13,881 bases of DNA from CAZNKU01 sp964573775 (GCA_964573775.1 CAZNKU010000034.1:1-13881), one strand, 5' to 3'. Counted from the first letter of the stretch, positions 1 through 6,543 are shown. A program made the numbers and translations. Notes: generated from the sequence alone by a model not told the origin.

Positions 1-55
1 GAGCACACGCCTGATAAGCGTGAGGTCGGTGGTTCGAGTCCACTTCAGCCCACCA
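1..55 (+). tRNA. tRNA-Ile (GAU), 5' end cut by window edge
   Basis: Only the 3' part of the tRNA is inside the window. The anticodon stem is CACGC (6-10) and GCGTG (18-22), enclosing the loop CTGATAA with anticodon GAT at 13-15, which reads isoleucine AUC/AUU. The T arm is GGTGG (28-32), loop TTCGAGT, CCACT (40-44), and the acceptor 3' strand is 45-51. Discriminator A52 is followed by an encoded CCA (53-55). The D arm is mostly missing and the acceptor 5' strand entirely so. It lies 18 bases before tRNA-Asn on the same strand, so the two probably share a transcript. Confidence 0.95.
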
Positions 56-73
56 CATAATTTAACAAAATAT

Positions 74-149
74 TCCCTAATAGCTCAGTCGGTAGAGCGC
101 ATGACTGTTAATCATGATGTCGTTGGTTCAAGTCCAACTTGGGGAGCCA
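74..149 (+). tRNA. tRNA-Asn (GUU)
   Basis: A complete cloverleaf. Acceptor strand 74-80 pairs with 139-145, with one G-U pair. The D arm carries the usual AGCTCAGTCGGTAGAGC pattern. The anticodon stem 100-104/112-116 encloses a loop with GTT at 107-109. The T arm is GTTGG/CCAAC (122-126/134-138) around TTCAAGT. Discriminator G146 is followed by an encoded CCA (147-149). It decodes asparagine codons AAC/AAU. A rho-independent terminator begins 2 bases downstream, so this is the last gene of a tRNA transcript that also carries tRNA-Ile. Confidence 0.97.
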
Positions 150-150
150 G

Positions 151-183
151 AAAAAAGACTATTCGAAAGAATAGTCTTTTTTT
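151..183 (+). terminator. Rho-independent terminator of the tRNA-Ile/tRNA-Asn transcript
   Basis: The 14-base arms 151-164 and 169-182 are perfectly complementary around a GAAA tetraloop (165-168). The right arm ends in a run of seven T residues (177-183). It begins immediately after the CCA end of tRNA-Asn, so the terminator hairpin sits next to the mature 3' end. Confidence 0.92.
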
Positions 184-184
184 C

Positions 185-357
185 AGTTATATTTGCCTTC
201 GGCAAGTGATATTGCTACGCAGTTATATTCGGCTTACGCCGAGTGATATTGTGCTTCGCACAGTTTAAAGGCAAATATAATATCACTGAAACCCAAGGTT
301 TCAATATCACTTTTACAAAGTAAAAATATCACTCTGTACGAAGTACAGAATATCACT
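185..357. repeat. Mini-hairpin array with 9-base linkers that invert at the centre
   Basis: Four forward linkers, AGTTATATT or AGTGATATT in alternation (185-193, 205-213, 221-229, 242-250), separate short perfect stem-loops: 194-204 (loop TTC), 214-220 (loop TAC), 230-241 (loop TTAC) and 251-261 (loop TTC). After a central spacer, four reverse linkers AATATCACT (279-287, 303-311, 325-333, 349-357) separate stem-loops 288-302 (loop CAA), 312-324 (loop AAA) and 334-348 (loop GAA). Left and right linkers are complementary in nested order; two of the four pairs are perfect and two have one mismatch. A further 11-base inverted pair, 187-197 with 270-280, offers an alternative fold. No coding capacity is supported. 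The identity is unknown; it could be a dispersed palindromic element or a structured RNA. Confidence 0.8.
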
Positions 358-394
358 AAAATACAGTGCATCTATTATGTACGTGAAAGCCAAG

Positions 395-430
395 AGTTCA
401 TGGCATACGAAGTATGCTGTGAACTTTTTT
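395..430 (+). terminator. Hairpin with T-run, terminator-like, downstream of the array
   Basis: Arms 395-408 and 412-425 pair fully, with two G-U pairs, around a GAA triloop. T425-T430 follow. This has the form of a plus-strand intrinsic terminator, yet the tRNA transcript already ends at 183 and no gene lies between. The TACGAAGTA core is also found in array module 334-348, so this hairpin may be an enlarged member of the same family. It could close a transcript of the array. Confidence 0.6.
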
Positions 431-440
431 CTTTGTATGA

Positions 441-486
441 GCAATAAAAGTAAGCATCCCCCGGCTATTGCCGGGGGATGCTTACT
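441..486 (-). terminator. Terminator of the adenylate-forming enzyme gene
   Basis: A perfect 17-base inverted repeat, 449-465 with 470-486, encloses the loop TATT. It begins 8 bases after the stop codon of the minus-strand gene at 494. Read on the minus strand, the stem is followed by TTTATTG, a short and interrupted U tract, but the GC-rich stem (CCCCCGGC core) is very stable. Confidence 0.8.
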
Positions 487-493
487 ATATGAT

Positions 494-2161
494 TTATTCG
501 GTGAATGAAGAAGAAAAATAATCCAACTTACCATTTCTTGTGGTAGGCAGTACATCTACAACAGAAACTTTGGTAGGTTGCATATGGTATGAAATAGAGG
601 TTTTGATAAATTTATCAAGTATCTGCTTTGCTTCCTCTTGATTATATGTTTCCTTAAATACAACTAAAGCTGCCGGACATTTACCGTGCATATGTTTCGT
701 GTCATCAACGGCGTAAACAAGACAGTGTGCTACTGCGGGACATTTGTACAACTGTTGCTCTATGGAATAGGGTGACATTTTTGTTCCGTCAAAACGCACA
801 AAAATTCGCTTTATACGCTCACAATAAAAAAGAAAACCGTTTTCATCAAGATATCCTATATCTCCGCTATGCATCCATATTTTGCCGTCAGAATGGCGTT
901 GCAAAAGACAATTTGTGGCATCTTCATCGTCTAAATATCCTTTGCAGATATTCGGTCCGCAAACACATATTTCACCTTTAACTCCGTCTTTTACGGGTTT
1001 ATCGGTATTTGGTTCAAAAATTCCGATAGTAGACCAACACATATGCGTACCTACGCTACCTGTTGGGGTTTCCGATGGCTGGGCAGTTACGGCAGTTCCG
1101 GCTTCTGTAAGTCCGTAGCCACGCATAACCTTACCTTTGCTTCCGCAGTTATGCAATATCTCATTTATTTTATCTTCGTGGTTTGCGCTCAGCTTGTCAC
1201 CACCGATGATAGCTCCTTTAAAAAATGAAAGGTCGATATTTTTAAAGTCATCTTTTACAAATTGTTCCCAATGAGCAGGTACTGTGGTTATATATCCGGG
1301 TTTTTCGGAAATTAACAGTTTTTTCATGTGTTTTCCGGTAAATAGAGGTATCATCCTTACCTGTTTACCAAGAATTAATGGAAGGTGAGTACCAAGTGTT
1401 ATGCCATAACAGGTAAACAGTGGCATAATGGTACAGAAACGGTCTGTGCCGTCTATATCAGGTTGAGTGTATGCGTATTGTAAAACAGATGAATTAATAT
1501 TTTCATTTGTGAGAATTACACATTTTCGTCCATATGTTGTACCGCTGGTATAAAAATAGGCACATACTTCATCATGTCCAAAATCCACTTCAGGAACCGG
1601 AGTGTTTTTGCCTGTTTTTAAAAAATTATTATGCCAGTAAAAATTCTTTTTCTTTGCAACAAGCAGTGAACGTCCTGTGAACAGTCCCACAAATATGGAC
1701 GCAAATGATGATAAAAGGCTTATGGTCTTCATAAAGCTTATACATATTATTGGAATATCATCAATATCTTCAAATTGTTTTAAATGAAAATCCGATACAA
1801 AACATGCTTTGGGTTTTACCTGAGAAATGGTTTCATTAATTTCATCCTTGTTACTGCGACAGTCCATTCCGCAAAAAATGGCGCCTATTTTGTTAATTGA
1901 GTAAAAAAGTTCTACAGCTTCCGGAACAGAAGGTAGTGAAACGATTACAGTGTCACCCTTTGAAACACCTGCTTTTGTAAGGGCTGCTGCGGTACGGTCA
2001 ATATTTTCAAGAAGTTTGGCAAATGTAATTTGTTTGTCAAAGTAGCTTAAAGCCGGTTTGTCAAGAGAATCTGCGCAGTTTTGATGTAATAAAGTATATA
2101 TACTTTTTCCAATTGGACTGTATGTTGATTCGGCATTCCGCTTTAAAGATAGATTGTTCAT
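494..2161 (-). CDS. AMP-binding adenylate-forming enzyme (acyl-CoA synthetase/ligase-like)
   Basis: A 555-residue class I adenylate-forming (ANL superfamily) enzyme. Such enzymes activate a carboxylate with ATP to an acyl-adenylate and usually pass it to CoA or a carrier thiol. The substrate cannot be read from sequence. Motifs in order: P-loop YTSGTTYGRK (204-213), GYGLTE (348-353), SGDIGYLDENG (432-442) with the ribose-binding Asp434, Arg449 in CERIKR, and C-terminal TRNGKLD with the expected catalytic Lys545. Length fits a complete single enzyme with no carrier or reductase domain. Oddities: the P-loop has Tyr-Gly-Arg where Gly-x-Pro is usual, and the hinge GR is ER. A 30-residue stretch around 143-172 is hydrophobic, then basic. 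Start ATG2161 is preceded by an AAGGGGG ribosome site 7 bases upstream. It is monocistronic with its own promoter and terminator. The fold is certain; the reaction is not. Confidence 0.88.
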   Translation of the reverse strand: MNNLSLKRNAESTYSPIGKSIYTLLHQNCADSLDKPALSYFDKQITFAKLLENIDRTAAALTKAGVSKGDTVIVSLPSVPEAVELFYSINKIGAIFCGMDCRSNKDEINETISQVKPKACFVSDFHLKQFEDIDDIPIICISFMKTISLLSSFASIFVGLFTGRSLLVAKKKNFYWHNNFLKTGKNTPVPEVDFGHDEVCAYFYTSGTTYGRKCVILTNENINSSVLQYAYTQPDIDGTDRFCTIMPLFTCYGITLGTHLPLILGKQVRMIPLFTGKHMKKLLISEKPGYITTVPAHWEQFVKDDFKNIDLSFFKGAIIGGDKLSANHEDKINEILHNCGSKGKVMRGYGLTEAGTAVTAQPSETPTGSVGTHMCWSTIGIFEPNTDKPVKDGVKGEICVCGPNICKGYLDDEDATNCLLQRHSDGKIWMHSGDIGYLDENGFLFYCERIKRIFVRFDGTKMSPYSIEQQLYKCPAVAHCLVYAVDDTKHMHGKCPAALVVFKETYNQEEAKQILDKFIKTSISYHMQPTKVSVVDVLPTTRNGKLDYFSSSFTE

Positions 2162-2188
2162 ATTGTACCCCCTTGTTCCTACCTTTGC

Positions 2189-2217
2189 ATTATACTTGAT
2201 ACAGGCATATTTGTCAA
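2189..2217 (-). promoter_or_regulatory. Consensus sigma-A promoter for the adenylate-forming enzyme
   Basis: On the minus strand TTGACA (2217-2212) and TATAAT (2194-2189) are separated by exactly 17 bases. Both hexamers are perfect consensus. The predicted start leaves a leader of about 20 bases before ATG2161, with room for the ribosome site but no leader regulation. Confidence 0.88.
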
Positions 2218-2325
2218 GAATTGCAGGCTTTTGAATGCTATTTACTTTTGAAGAATATAATGCCGTAATATTTTAATAATATGATTTCAAATATCAATAA
2301 CCAAAGGTATGTGTAAAAATAAAAT

Positions 2326-2354
2326 TTGACAAATTAATACAAAAATTGTATAAT
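2326..2354 (+). promoter_or_regulatory. Consensus sigma-A promoter for the small membrane protein
   Basis: TTGACA (2326-2331) and TATAAT (2349-2354) with a 17-base spacer, again a perfect match to the housekeeping consensus. The leader to ATG2383 is about 20 bases. The stretch 2218-2325 between this promoter and the divergent one is AT-rich; I see no operator-like inverted repeat in it. Confidence 0.88.
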
Positions 2355-2382
2355 ATAAGAAAAACATATGTGAGGTGTTTTT

Positions 2383-2616
2383 ATGGCAGTTGCAGCATTG
2401 GTTTTAGGTATTATCGGTTTGGTGTTCTCATTTATACCGGTTTTGAACGTAATTGGTCTTATCCTTGCGCTTCTTGGCGTTATTTTCGGCGCAATCGGTA
2501 TTAAGGACAGAGACAGAAGAGGTAAAGCTATTGCAGGTCTTGTAATGTCCGCTATTGCTTTATTTGTCGCTTTTTACATGGTTATTATTATAGGCGGCGC
2601 ACTAATGTCATTGTAA
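2383..2616 (+). CDS. Small DUF4190-like integral membrane protein
   Basis: A 77-residue protein that is almost entirely hydrophobic: a Gly-rich hydrophobic stretch at residues 3-40 (probably a helical hairpin), a short charged loop KDRDRRGK (41-48), then another hydrophobic segment (49-76). The pattern of a Gly/Leu/Ile helix pair split by GIKDRDRRGKAIAG matches the short DUF4190 type of membrane protein common in Firmicutes and Actinobacteria, whose function is unknown. The site GAGGTG lies 7 bases upstream of ATG2383, and no better start exists. The gene stands alone between its own promoter and terminator. The high-quality promoter suggests real expression. No enzymatic motif is present. 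It could also be described simply as a hypothetical membrane protein. Confidence 0.82.
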   Translation: MAVAALVLGIIGLVFSFIPVLNVIGLILALLGVIFGAIGIKDRDRRGKAIAGLVMSAIALFVAFYMVIIIGGALMSL

Positions 2617-2617
2617 T

Positions 2618-2660
2618 AAAAAACGGGGATGTAAAAATATTTTTACATCCCCATTTTTTA
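2618..2660. terminator. Bidirectional terminator between convergent genes
   Basis: A perfect inverted repeat, 13 bases per arm, spans 2625-2652 and is flanked by six A residues (2618-2623) on the left and six T residues (2654-2659) on the right. On the plus strand it ends the small membrane protein gene. On the minus strand it lies about 100 bases after the proC stop and can end the proline operon. Confidence 0.9.
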
Positions 2661-2701
2661 TGCACATTTTTTCTATATATGATTTATTCACTTTTTCCTG
2701 T

Positions 2702-2733
2702 TGGTATACCCTTGTTTTTTTAATTGTATACCA
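2702..2733. repeat. Short inverted repeat downstream of proC
   Basis: TGGTATAC (2702-2709) is exactly repeated in inverse at 2726-2733, separated by 16 bases that include seven T residues. No T-run follows either arm, so it does not look like an intrinsic terminator. It might stabilise the 3' end of the proBAC message or be chance in AT-rich DNA. Confidence 0.4.
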
Positions 2734-2758
2734 TAAAAATATATTGTTCTTTAAAATA

Positions 2759-3559
2759 TTATCCTAATTTCTGTGTTTTTTTGTAGGAGGCTTCTACGGC
2801 ATCTATTGCGGCATTACGGAATGCACTTTTTTCAAGACTGTGTACACCTGCTATTGTACTTCCGCCCGGACTGCACACTGCATCCTTTAATTCTTCGGGG
2901 TGTCTTCCTGTTTCAAGTACCATTTTTGCACTGCCCAAAAGTGTCTGTGCAGCATATTTAATAGCCTTTTCTCTGGAAAGGCCGCACTTTACACCGCCAT
3001 CTGCCAGCGCTTCAATAAACATATACACAAATGCAGGACCACAGCCTGAAACTGCAGTAGCCGCATCTATAAGATTTTCGGGAATATCATCAAGCTCACC
3101 TGACATACTCATTAAGTCCTTGAATGCCGCAATATCCCAATCGGTTATATTTTTGTTACCTGCCACAAGCATCATACCTTCACCTACTGTTGCAGGAGTG
3201 TTTGGCATAATTCTGATAATTTTTCTGTTGCCTAAATATTCATTTAATGTATCTGTTGTAACACCTGCAAGCATAGATACGATTATACACTCGGAATTTT
3301 CATCCAGAGCGTTTTTAATCTCTTTTGCAACATCGGATATCATCTGTGGTTTTACTGCCAGAAAAACAAATTCTGAGCTTTTTGCCACATCTTCTGCAGT
3401 GCCGTTTTTGCAACCTAATCTTTTTGAAACCGCCTGGGATTCTTCTGTGGTTTTGCAGGAAACTATTACGTTTTCGCCGCTGACTTTTTTGCATACTGCC
3501 TGTGCAAGAGCACCGCCCATATTGCCTGCTCCCACAAAGCCTGCTTTGTATTTAAACAT
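2759..3559 (-). CDS. proC: Pyrroline-5-carboxylate reductase
   Basis: Catalyses the last step of proline synthesis, NAD(P)H-dependent reduction of 1-pyrroline-5-carboxylate to L-proline, in the cytosol. The 266-residue length is normal. The N-terminal Rossmann motif GFVGAGNMGGA is at 7-17, AVKPQ lies mid-domain, and the C-terminal family signature PGGSTIAG (231-238) leads into the dimerisation helices. The ATG at 3559 is preferred because AGGTG (3570-3566) sits 6 bases upstream. An in-frame GTG at 3568 would extend it by three residues but would bury that ribosome site. The proA stop (3567-3565) lies inside the ribosome site of proC, so translation is probably coupled. It is the third gene of proBAC. 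Confidence 0.96.
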   Translation of the reverse strand: MFKYKAGFVGAGNMGGALAQAVCKKVSGENVIVSCKTTEESQAVSKRLGCKNGTAEDVAKSSEFVFLAVKPQMISDVAKEIKNALDENSECIIVSMLAGVTTDTLNEYLGNRKIIRIMPNTPATVGEGMMLVAGNKNITDWDIAAFKDLMSMSGELDDIPENLIDAATAVSGCGPAFVYMFIEALADGGVKCGLSREKAIKYAAQTLLGSAKMVLETGRHPEELKDAVCSPGGSTIAGVHSLEKSAFRNAAIDAVEASYKKTQKLG

Positions 3560-3564
3560 ATAAA

Positions 3565-4821
3565 TCACCTTGCCTGTCCGTTACCTTTTATAATATATTT
3601 GTATGTTGTAAGCTCCTCAATTCCCATAGGGCCTCTTGCGTGCAGTTTTTGCGTAGATATACCCATTTCACAACCAAGCCCAAATTCACCGCCGTCTGTA
3701 AAGCGGGTGGATACGTTAACGTATACTGCCGCACTGTCTGTTTCTGCAACAAATTTTTCTGCTACTGCTTCGTTTTCTGTTACAATACCTTCACTGTGAC
3801 CTGTGGAATGTGCAAGAATATGGGAAATTGCCTCATCAACATTTTCTACGACCTTCACGGCTAAAATGTAGTCTAAAAATTCTGTATCAAAATCATTTTC
3901 TCCTGTGGGAGTACCTTCAATAATTTTGGCAGATTTTTCGTCTAAACGAAGCTCCACAGGGATAAGAGCATCCGCCTTTCTTTCATCAACCAATTTTGAC
4001 TTGAGCATTGGTAAAAATTTGTCTGCAACATTTTTATGCACAAGGCAAACTTCCGCTGCATTACATACAGAGGGTCTGCTTGTCTTTGCATTGTTTACGA
4101 TAGTTATTGCTTTTTCAAGGTCTGCAAATTCATCAATGTATATATGACAAATTCCTGTACCTGTCTGTATGCAGGGTACTGTTGCATTTTCAACACATGC
4201 ACGTATAAGCCCTGCACCACCTCGGGGAATAAGTAAATCCACAAGTCTGTTTGCCTTCATAAGCTCTGTTGCACTCTGGCGTGTTGTATCCTGTACAAGA
4301 TTTATGATTTCGGGGTTCATACCTGCTTTTTCAATACCAATTTTAAGTGCATTAACAATAGCATTTGATGTATTAAAAGCCTCTTTACCACCACGGAGCA
4401 CACACACATTACCGCTTTTTACGGAGAGTGCCGCTGCATCTGATGTGACGTTAGGTCTGCTTTCGTAAATTATAGCCACAACACCGATAGGTACACGTTT
4501 TTTATAAATGGTCATACCATTAGGACGTGTTGTTTCTGTTAAAATTTCGCCCGTCGGGTCGGGTAGCTTTGCAATATCACGTATACCCTGTGCCATAGCC
4601 TCAATGCGTTTTTCGTCAAGCATAAGTCTGTCAAGCATTACGTCAGAAATTTTACCCTTTGCATTTGCCATATCAATGTTATTTTCTGCAATTATGACAT
4701 TTGTGTTTTCAACAAGGGCATCTGCCATAGCATTTAAAATTTTGTTTTTCGTTTCGGTATCTGCCCTGTTTAAATCACGCCATGCAGATTTTGTAACCTT
4801 TAATATTTCAAGTGTAGTCAT
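3565..4821 (-). CDS. proA: Glutamate-5-semialdehyde dehydrogenase (gamma-glutamyl phosphate reductase)
   Basis: Second step of proline synthesis: NADPH-dependent reduction of gamma-glutamyl phosphate to glutamate-5-semialdehyde, which cyclises to pyrroline-5-carboxylate. The protein has 418 residues, essentially the same length as well-studied ProA proteins, and belongs to the aldehyde dehydrogenase fold. The nucleotide-binding half includes PIGVVAIIYESRPNVT (111-126). The catalytic thiol is Cys253 in the SRPSVCNAAE segment (248-257). ATG4821 is chosen because AGAGG lies 5 bases upstream and the gene then starts 1 base after the proB stop. An in-frame upstream ATG at 4851 would overlap proB by about 30 bases and has no ribosome site. 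It works with ProB, which produces the unstable phosphate intermediate. Confidence 0.97.
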   Translation of the reverse strand: MTTLEILKVTKSAWRDLNRADTETKNKILNAMADALVENTNVIIAENNIDMANAKGKISDVMLDRLMLDEKRIEAMAQGIRDIAKLPDPTGEILTETTRPNGMTIYKKRVPIGVVAIIYESRPNVTSDAAALSVKSGNVCVLRGGKEAFNTSNAIVNALKIGIEKAGMNPEIINLVQDTTRQSATELMKANRLVDLLIPRGGAGLIRACVENATVPCIQTGTGICHIYIDEFADLEKAITIVNNAKTSRPSVCNAAEVCLVHKNVADKFLPMLKSKLVDERKADALIPVELRLDEKSAKIIEGTPTGENDFDTEFLDYILAVKVVENVDEAISHILAHSTGHSEGIVTENEAVAEKFVAETDSAAVYVNVSTRFTDGGEFGLGCEMGISTQKLHARGPMGIEELTTYKYIIKGNGQAR

Positions 4822-4822
4822 A

Positions 4823-5590
4823 TTAACCTCTCTTTTTAAATTTTGTACCAACAGGCTTTCCTTCTACTATATCATAAAGCTTTGAGGGATTTGCACCGTT
4901 TGCAATAACCATTTCACAGCCTGCCTCAGTAGCAATCATAGCGGCTTTAAGCTTTGTTGCCATACCGCCTGTTCCAAGCGAACTGCCCTTGCCTCCACCA
5001 AGAATTAAAATATCCTCGGTTATTTCCTCAACCTCATTTATAAGCTTTGCATCATTGCACTTGTGAGGGTCTTTGTCGTAAAGACCGTCTATGTCGGAAA
5101 GCAGTACCAAAAGGTCTGCATTGATGTTTGCTGTTACAATTGCGGACAATGTGTCATTGTCACCTATTTCAATTTCATCAGTTGAAACTGTATCGTTTTC
5201 ATTTATAATCGGCAGTGCACCAAGTTCTAAAAGTCTTTCCAAAGTGTTGTGGAAATTCTGTTTTCTCTTAGGGTCTTCTATGTCAGGGCTTGTAATAAGT
5301 ATCTGTGCAACTGTATGATTATATTCCGTAAAGATCTTGTCATATGTATACATAAGCTCGCACTGACCAACAGAAGCCGCCGCTTGCTTTGTAGGTATGT
5401 CGTCTGGGCGTTTTGATAGACTTAGTTTGCCTATACCCATACCAATAGCCCCTGATGAAACAAGTATAATCTGATGACCTGCGTTTTTTAGGTCAGAAAG
5501 AACTTTGCAAAGCTCCTCAATTCTTCTTATGTTAAGTCTGCCTGTAGAATGTGCAAGGGTAGACGTTCCCAGTTTAACTACAATTCTCAT
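4823..5590 (-). CDS. proB: Glutamate 5-kinase, short form without PUA domain
   Basis: First and normally feedback-controlled step of proline synthesis: ATP-dependent phosphorylation of glutamate to gamma-glutamyl phosphate. The 255 residues form a single amino-acid-kinase domain: VVKLGTS (4-10) for phosphate binding, VSSGAIG (44-50), the glutamate-binding NENDTVS (130-136), GDNDTLSA (143-150), SDIDGLYDKDP (165-175) and GTGGMATKL (206-214). The RNA-binding-like PUA domain found at the C terminus of the ~370-residue enzymes (E. coli type) is absent; short forms are known in several Firmicutes. ATG5590 is supported by GGAGG 5 bases upstream. An in-frame TTG at 5602 lies upstream of that site and is rejected. 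It is the first gene of proBAC. Confidence 0.96.
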   Translation of the reverse strand: MRIVVKLGTSTLAHSTGRLNIRRIEELCKVLSDLKNAGHQIILVSSGAIGMGIGKLSLSKRPDDIPTKQAAASVGQCELMYTYDKIFTEYNHTVAQILITSPDIEDPKRKQNFHNTLERLLELGALPIINENDTVSTDEIEIGDNDTLSAIVTANINADLLVLLSDIDGLYDKDPHKCNDAKLINEVEEITEDILILGGGKGSSLGTGGMATKLKAAMIATEAGCEMVIANGANPSKLYDIVEGKPVGTKFKKRG

Positions 5591-5620
5591 AACTTCCTCC
5601 AAAAATAAACCATTTGTATT

Positions 5621-5649
5621 ATTTTAACATTAATTTTGCCATATTTCAA
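5621..5649 (-). promoter_or_regulatory. Probable sigma-A promoter of proBAC
   Basis: On the minus strand TTGAAA (5649-5644), a 17-base spacer and TAAAAT (5626-5621). Each box has one mismatch to consensus. It leaves a leader of about 25 bases to the proB start. No T-box, attenuator hairpin or operator-like palindrome is visible in that leader. Confidence 0.7.
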
Positions 5650-5714
5650 TATTTTTATTGATTTTTAGCCACGTTGATATAATTCACGATTGTAAAGAGA
5701 GGATGGCAGATTGC

Positions 5715-5763
5715 AAAAAGTAACCGCAAGGAAATTTCGATGTTTTCCCTGCGGTTACTTTTT
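5715..5763 (-). terminator. Terminator overlapping the lgt stop codon
   Basis: Thirteen bases at 5716-5728 are complementary to 5750-5762, with further pairing of GGAAA and TTTCC inside. The lgt stop (5757-5755) lies in the arm. The minus strand has a five-residue U tract after the stem (5719-5715), so it can end lgt transcription. The plus strand also carries a T-run at 5759-5764, but no plus-strand gene leads into it. Confidence 0.8.
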
Positions 5764-6531
5764 TCGCAATATATAGTTCAGTATTAAAATTCGTGCTATA
5801 CACAACACTATAAGACCTATGCTTATCCACTGTGATGTTGAAATATTAAATTCATATACACCTCGTATTTCGTCTCCTCTTAGCATTTCTGTACAAAAAC
5901 GCATTGCAGAATAAAGTGTAAGATACAAAAATGTTGTATCATATTTTCTGCGTTTTTTACGTAAGAATGCTAAAAGTATAAACATTATTATTATATCCAG
6001 AAAAGCCTCTAGAAATTGTACAGGAAAATGTCCTACAGAAGAATCAAAAAACGGATACAGAGGATGGTTATCGGGATAGTGTATAGCAAACGGACCGTCA
6101 TACTCTATGCCGTAGCAACAGCCCGCAAGTGCGCAACCTACTCTGCCTAATGCGTGTCCCAACGGAATATAAGGGACAACACTTGCTTCAAATACAGAAA
6201 AGTTTATATTAAATAGTTTTATCCCAATCATAGCCCCCAATACGCCGCCAAACAGTGCACCGTAGAAAACTATGCCACCTTGTGTAAGAACTGAAAAGTC
6301 TCCTGATGCAAGTTCTTCGGGATAGGTTACAAGCATATAAAGGGTATATCCTCCGAACAGAGAAAGAAATAAAACTATGGCTGTAACTGCAAGCATGTCA
6401 TCCCATTTCAGTGGGTAATATTTTCTTTTTGAACGTATAATGGCAAGTACAAATACAAGTGCAAAGCCCAAAAGCATACATATGCCGTATGAAGGTAGTT
6501 GGATAGAAAACACTTCTATAAATGGGTACAT
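5755..6531 (-). CDS. lgt: Phosphatidylglycerol:prolipoprotein diacylglyceryl transferase
   Basis: Transfers the diacylglyceryl group from phosphatidylglycerol to the lipobox cysteine of prolipoproteins, the first lipoprotein maturation step, in the cytoplasmic membrane. The 258 residues form several hydrophobic segments. The Lgt signature GHALGRVGCALAGCCYG spans 125-141 with the essential-type Arg130. GGIVFYGAL is at 85-93 and RFCTEMLRGD at 211-220, all conserved Lgt regions. The C terminus is short and basic. ATG6531 has GGAG 7-8 bases upstream. The gene begins 12 bases after the stop of the yitT remnant, as if the two were once one operon, and ends inside its own terminator. No convincing promoter is visible directly upstream, so expression may depend on transcription through the remnant. 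Confidence 0.96.
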   Translation of the reverse strand: MYPFIEVFSIQLPSYGICMLLGFALVFVLAIIRSKRKYYPLKWDDMLAVTAIVLFLSLFGGYTLYMLVTYPEELASGDFSVLTQGGIVFYGALFGGVLGAMIGIKLFNINFSVFEASVVPYIPLGHALGRVGCALAGCCYGIEYDGPFAIHYPDNHPLYPFFDSSVGHFPVQFLEAFLDIIIMFILLAFLRKKRRKYDTTFLYLTLYSAMRFCTEMLRGDEIRGVYEFNISTSQWISIGLIVLCIARILILNYILRKK

Positions 6532-6543
6532 TTTATTCTCCTT

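Noticed and set aside
20..268. 82-codon plus-strand open frame
   Set aside because: It runs through tRNA-Ile, tRNA-Asn, their terminator and part of the hairpin array, and has no ribosome site.
185..357. CRISPR array
   Set aside because: The repeated unit is only 9 bases, the intervening segments are 7-15 base self-complementary hairpins and not unique spacers, the repeats reverse orientation, and there are no cas genes.
2660..2758. Separate terminator directly after proC
   Set aside because: The inverted repeat 2702-2709/2726-2733 has a 16-base loop and no T-run. The bidirectional hairpin at 2625-2652 is a much better candidate.
3120..3563. 147-codon plus-strand frame opposite proC
   Set aside because: It is the antisense of a well-supported proC. 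It has no ribosome site and no recognisable motif.
4822..4851. N-terminal extension of proA
   Set aside because: The longer start overlaps proB and lacks a ribosome site. ATG4821 has AGAGG at 5 bases and gives the family length.
5591..5650. T-box or proline-responsive attenuator ahead of proB
   Set aside because: The predicted leader is only about 25 bases, with no specifier loop, T-box core or terminator hairpin.
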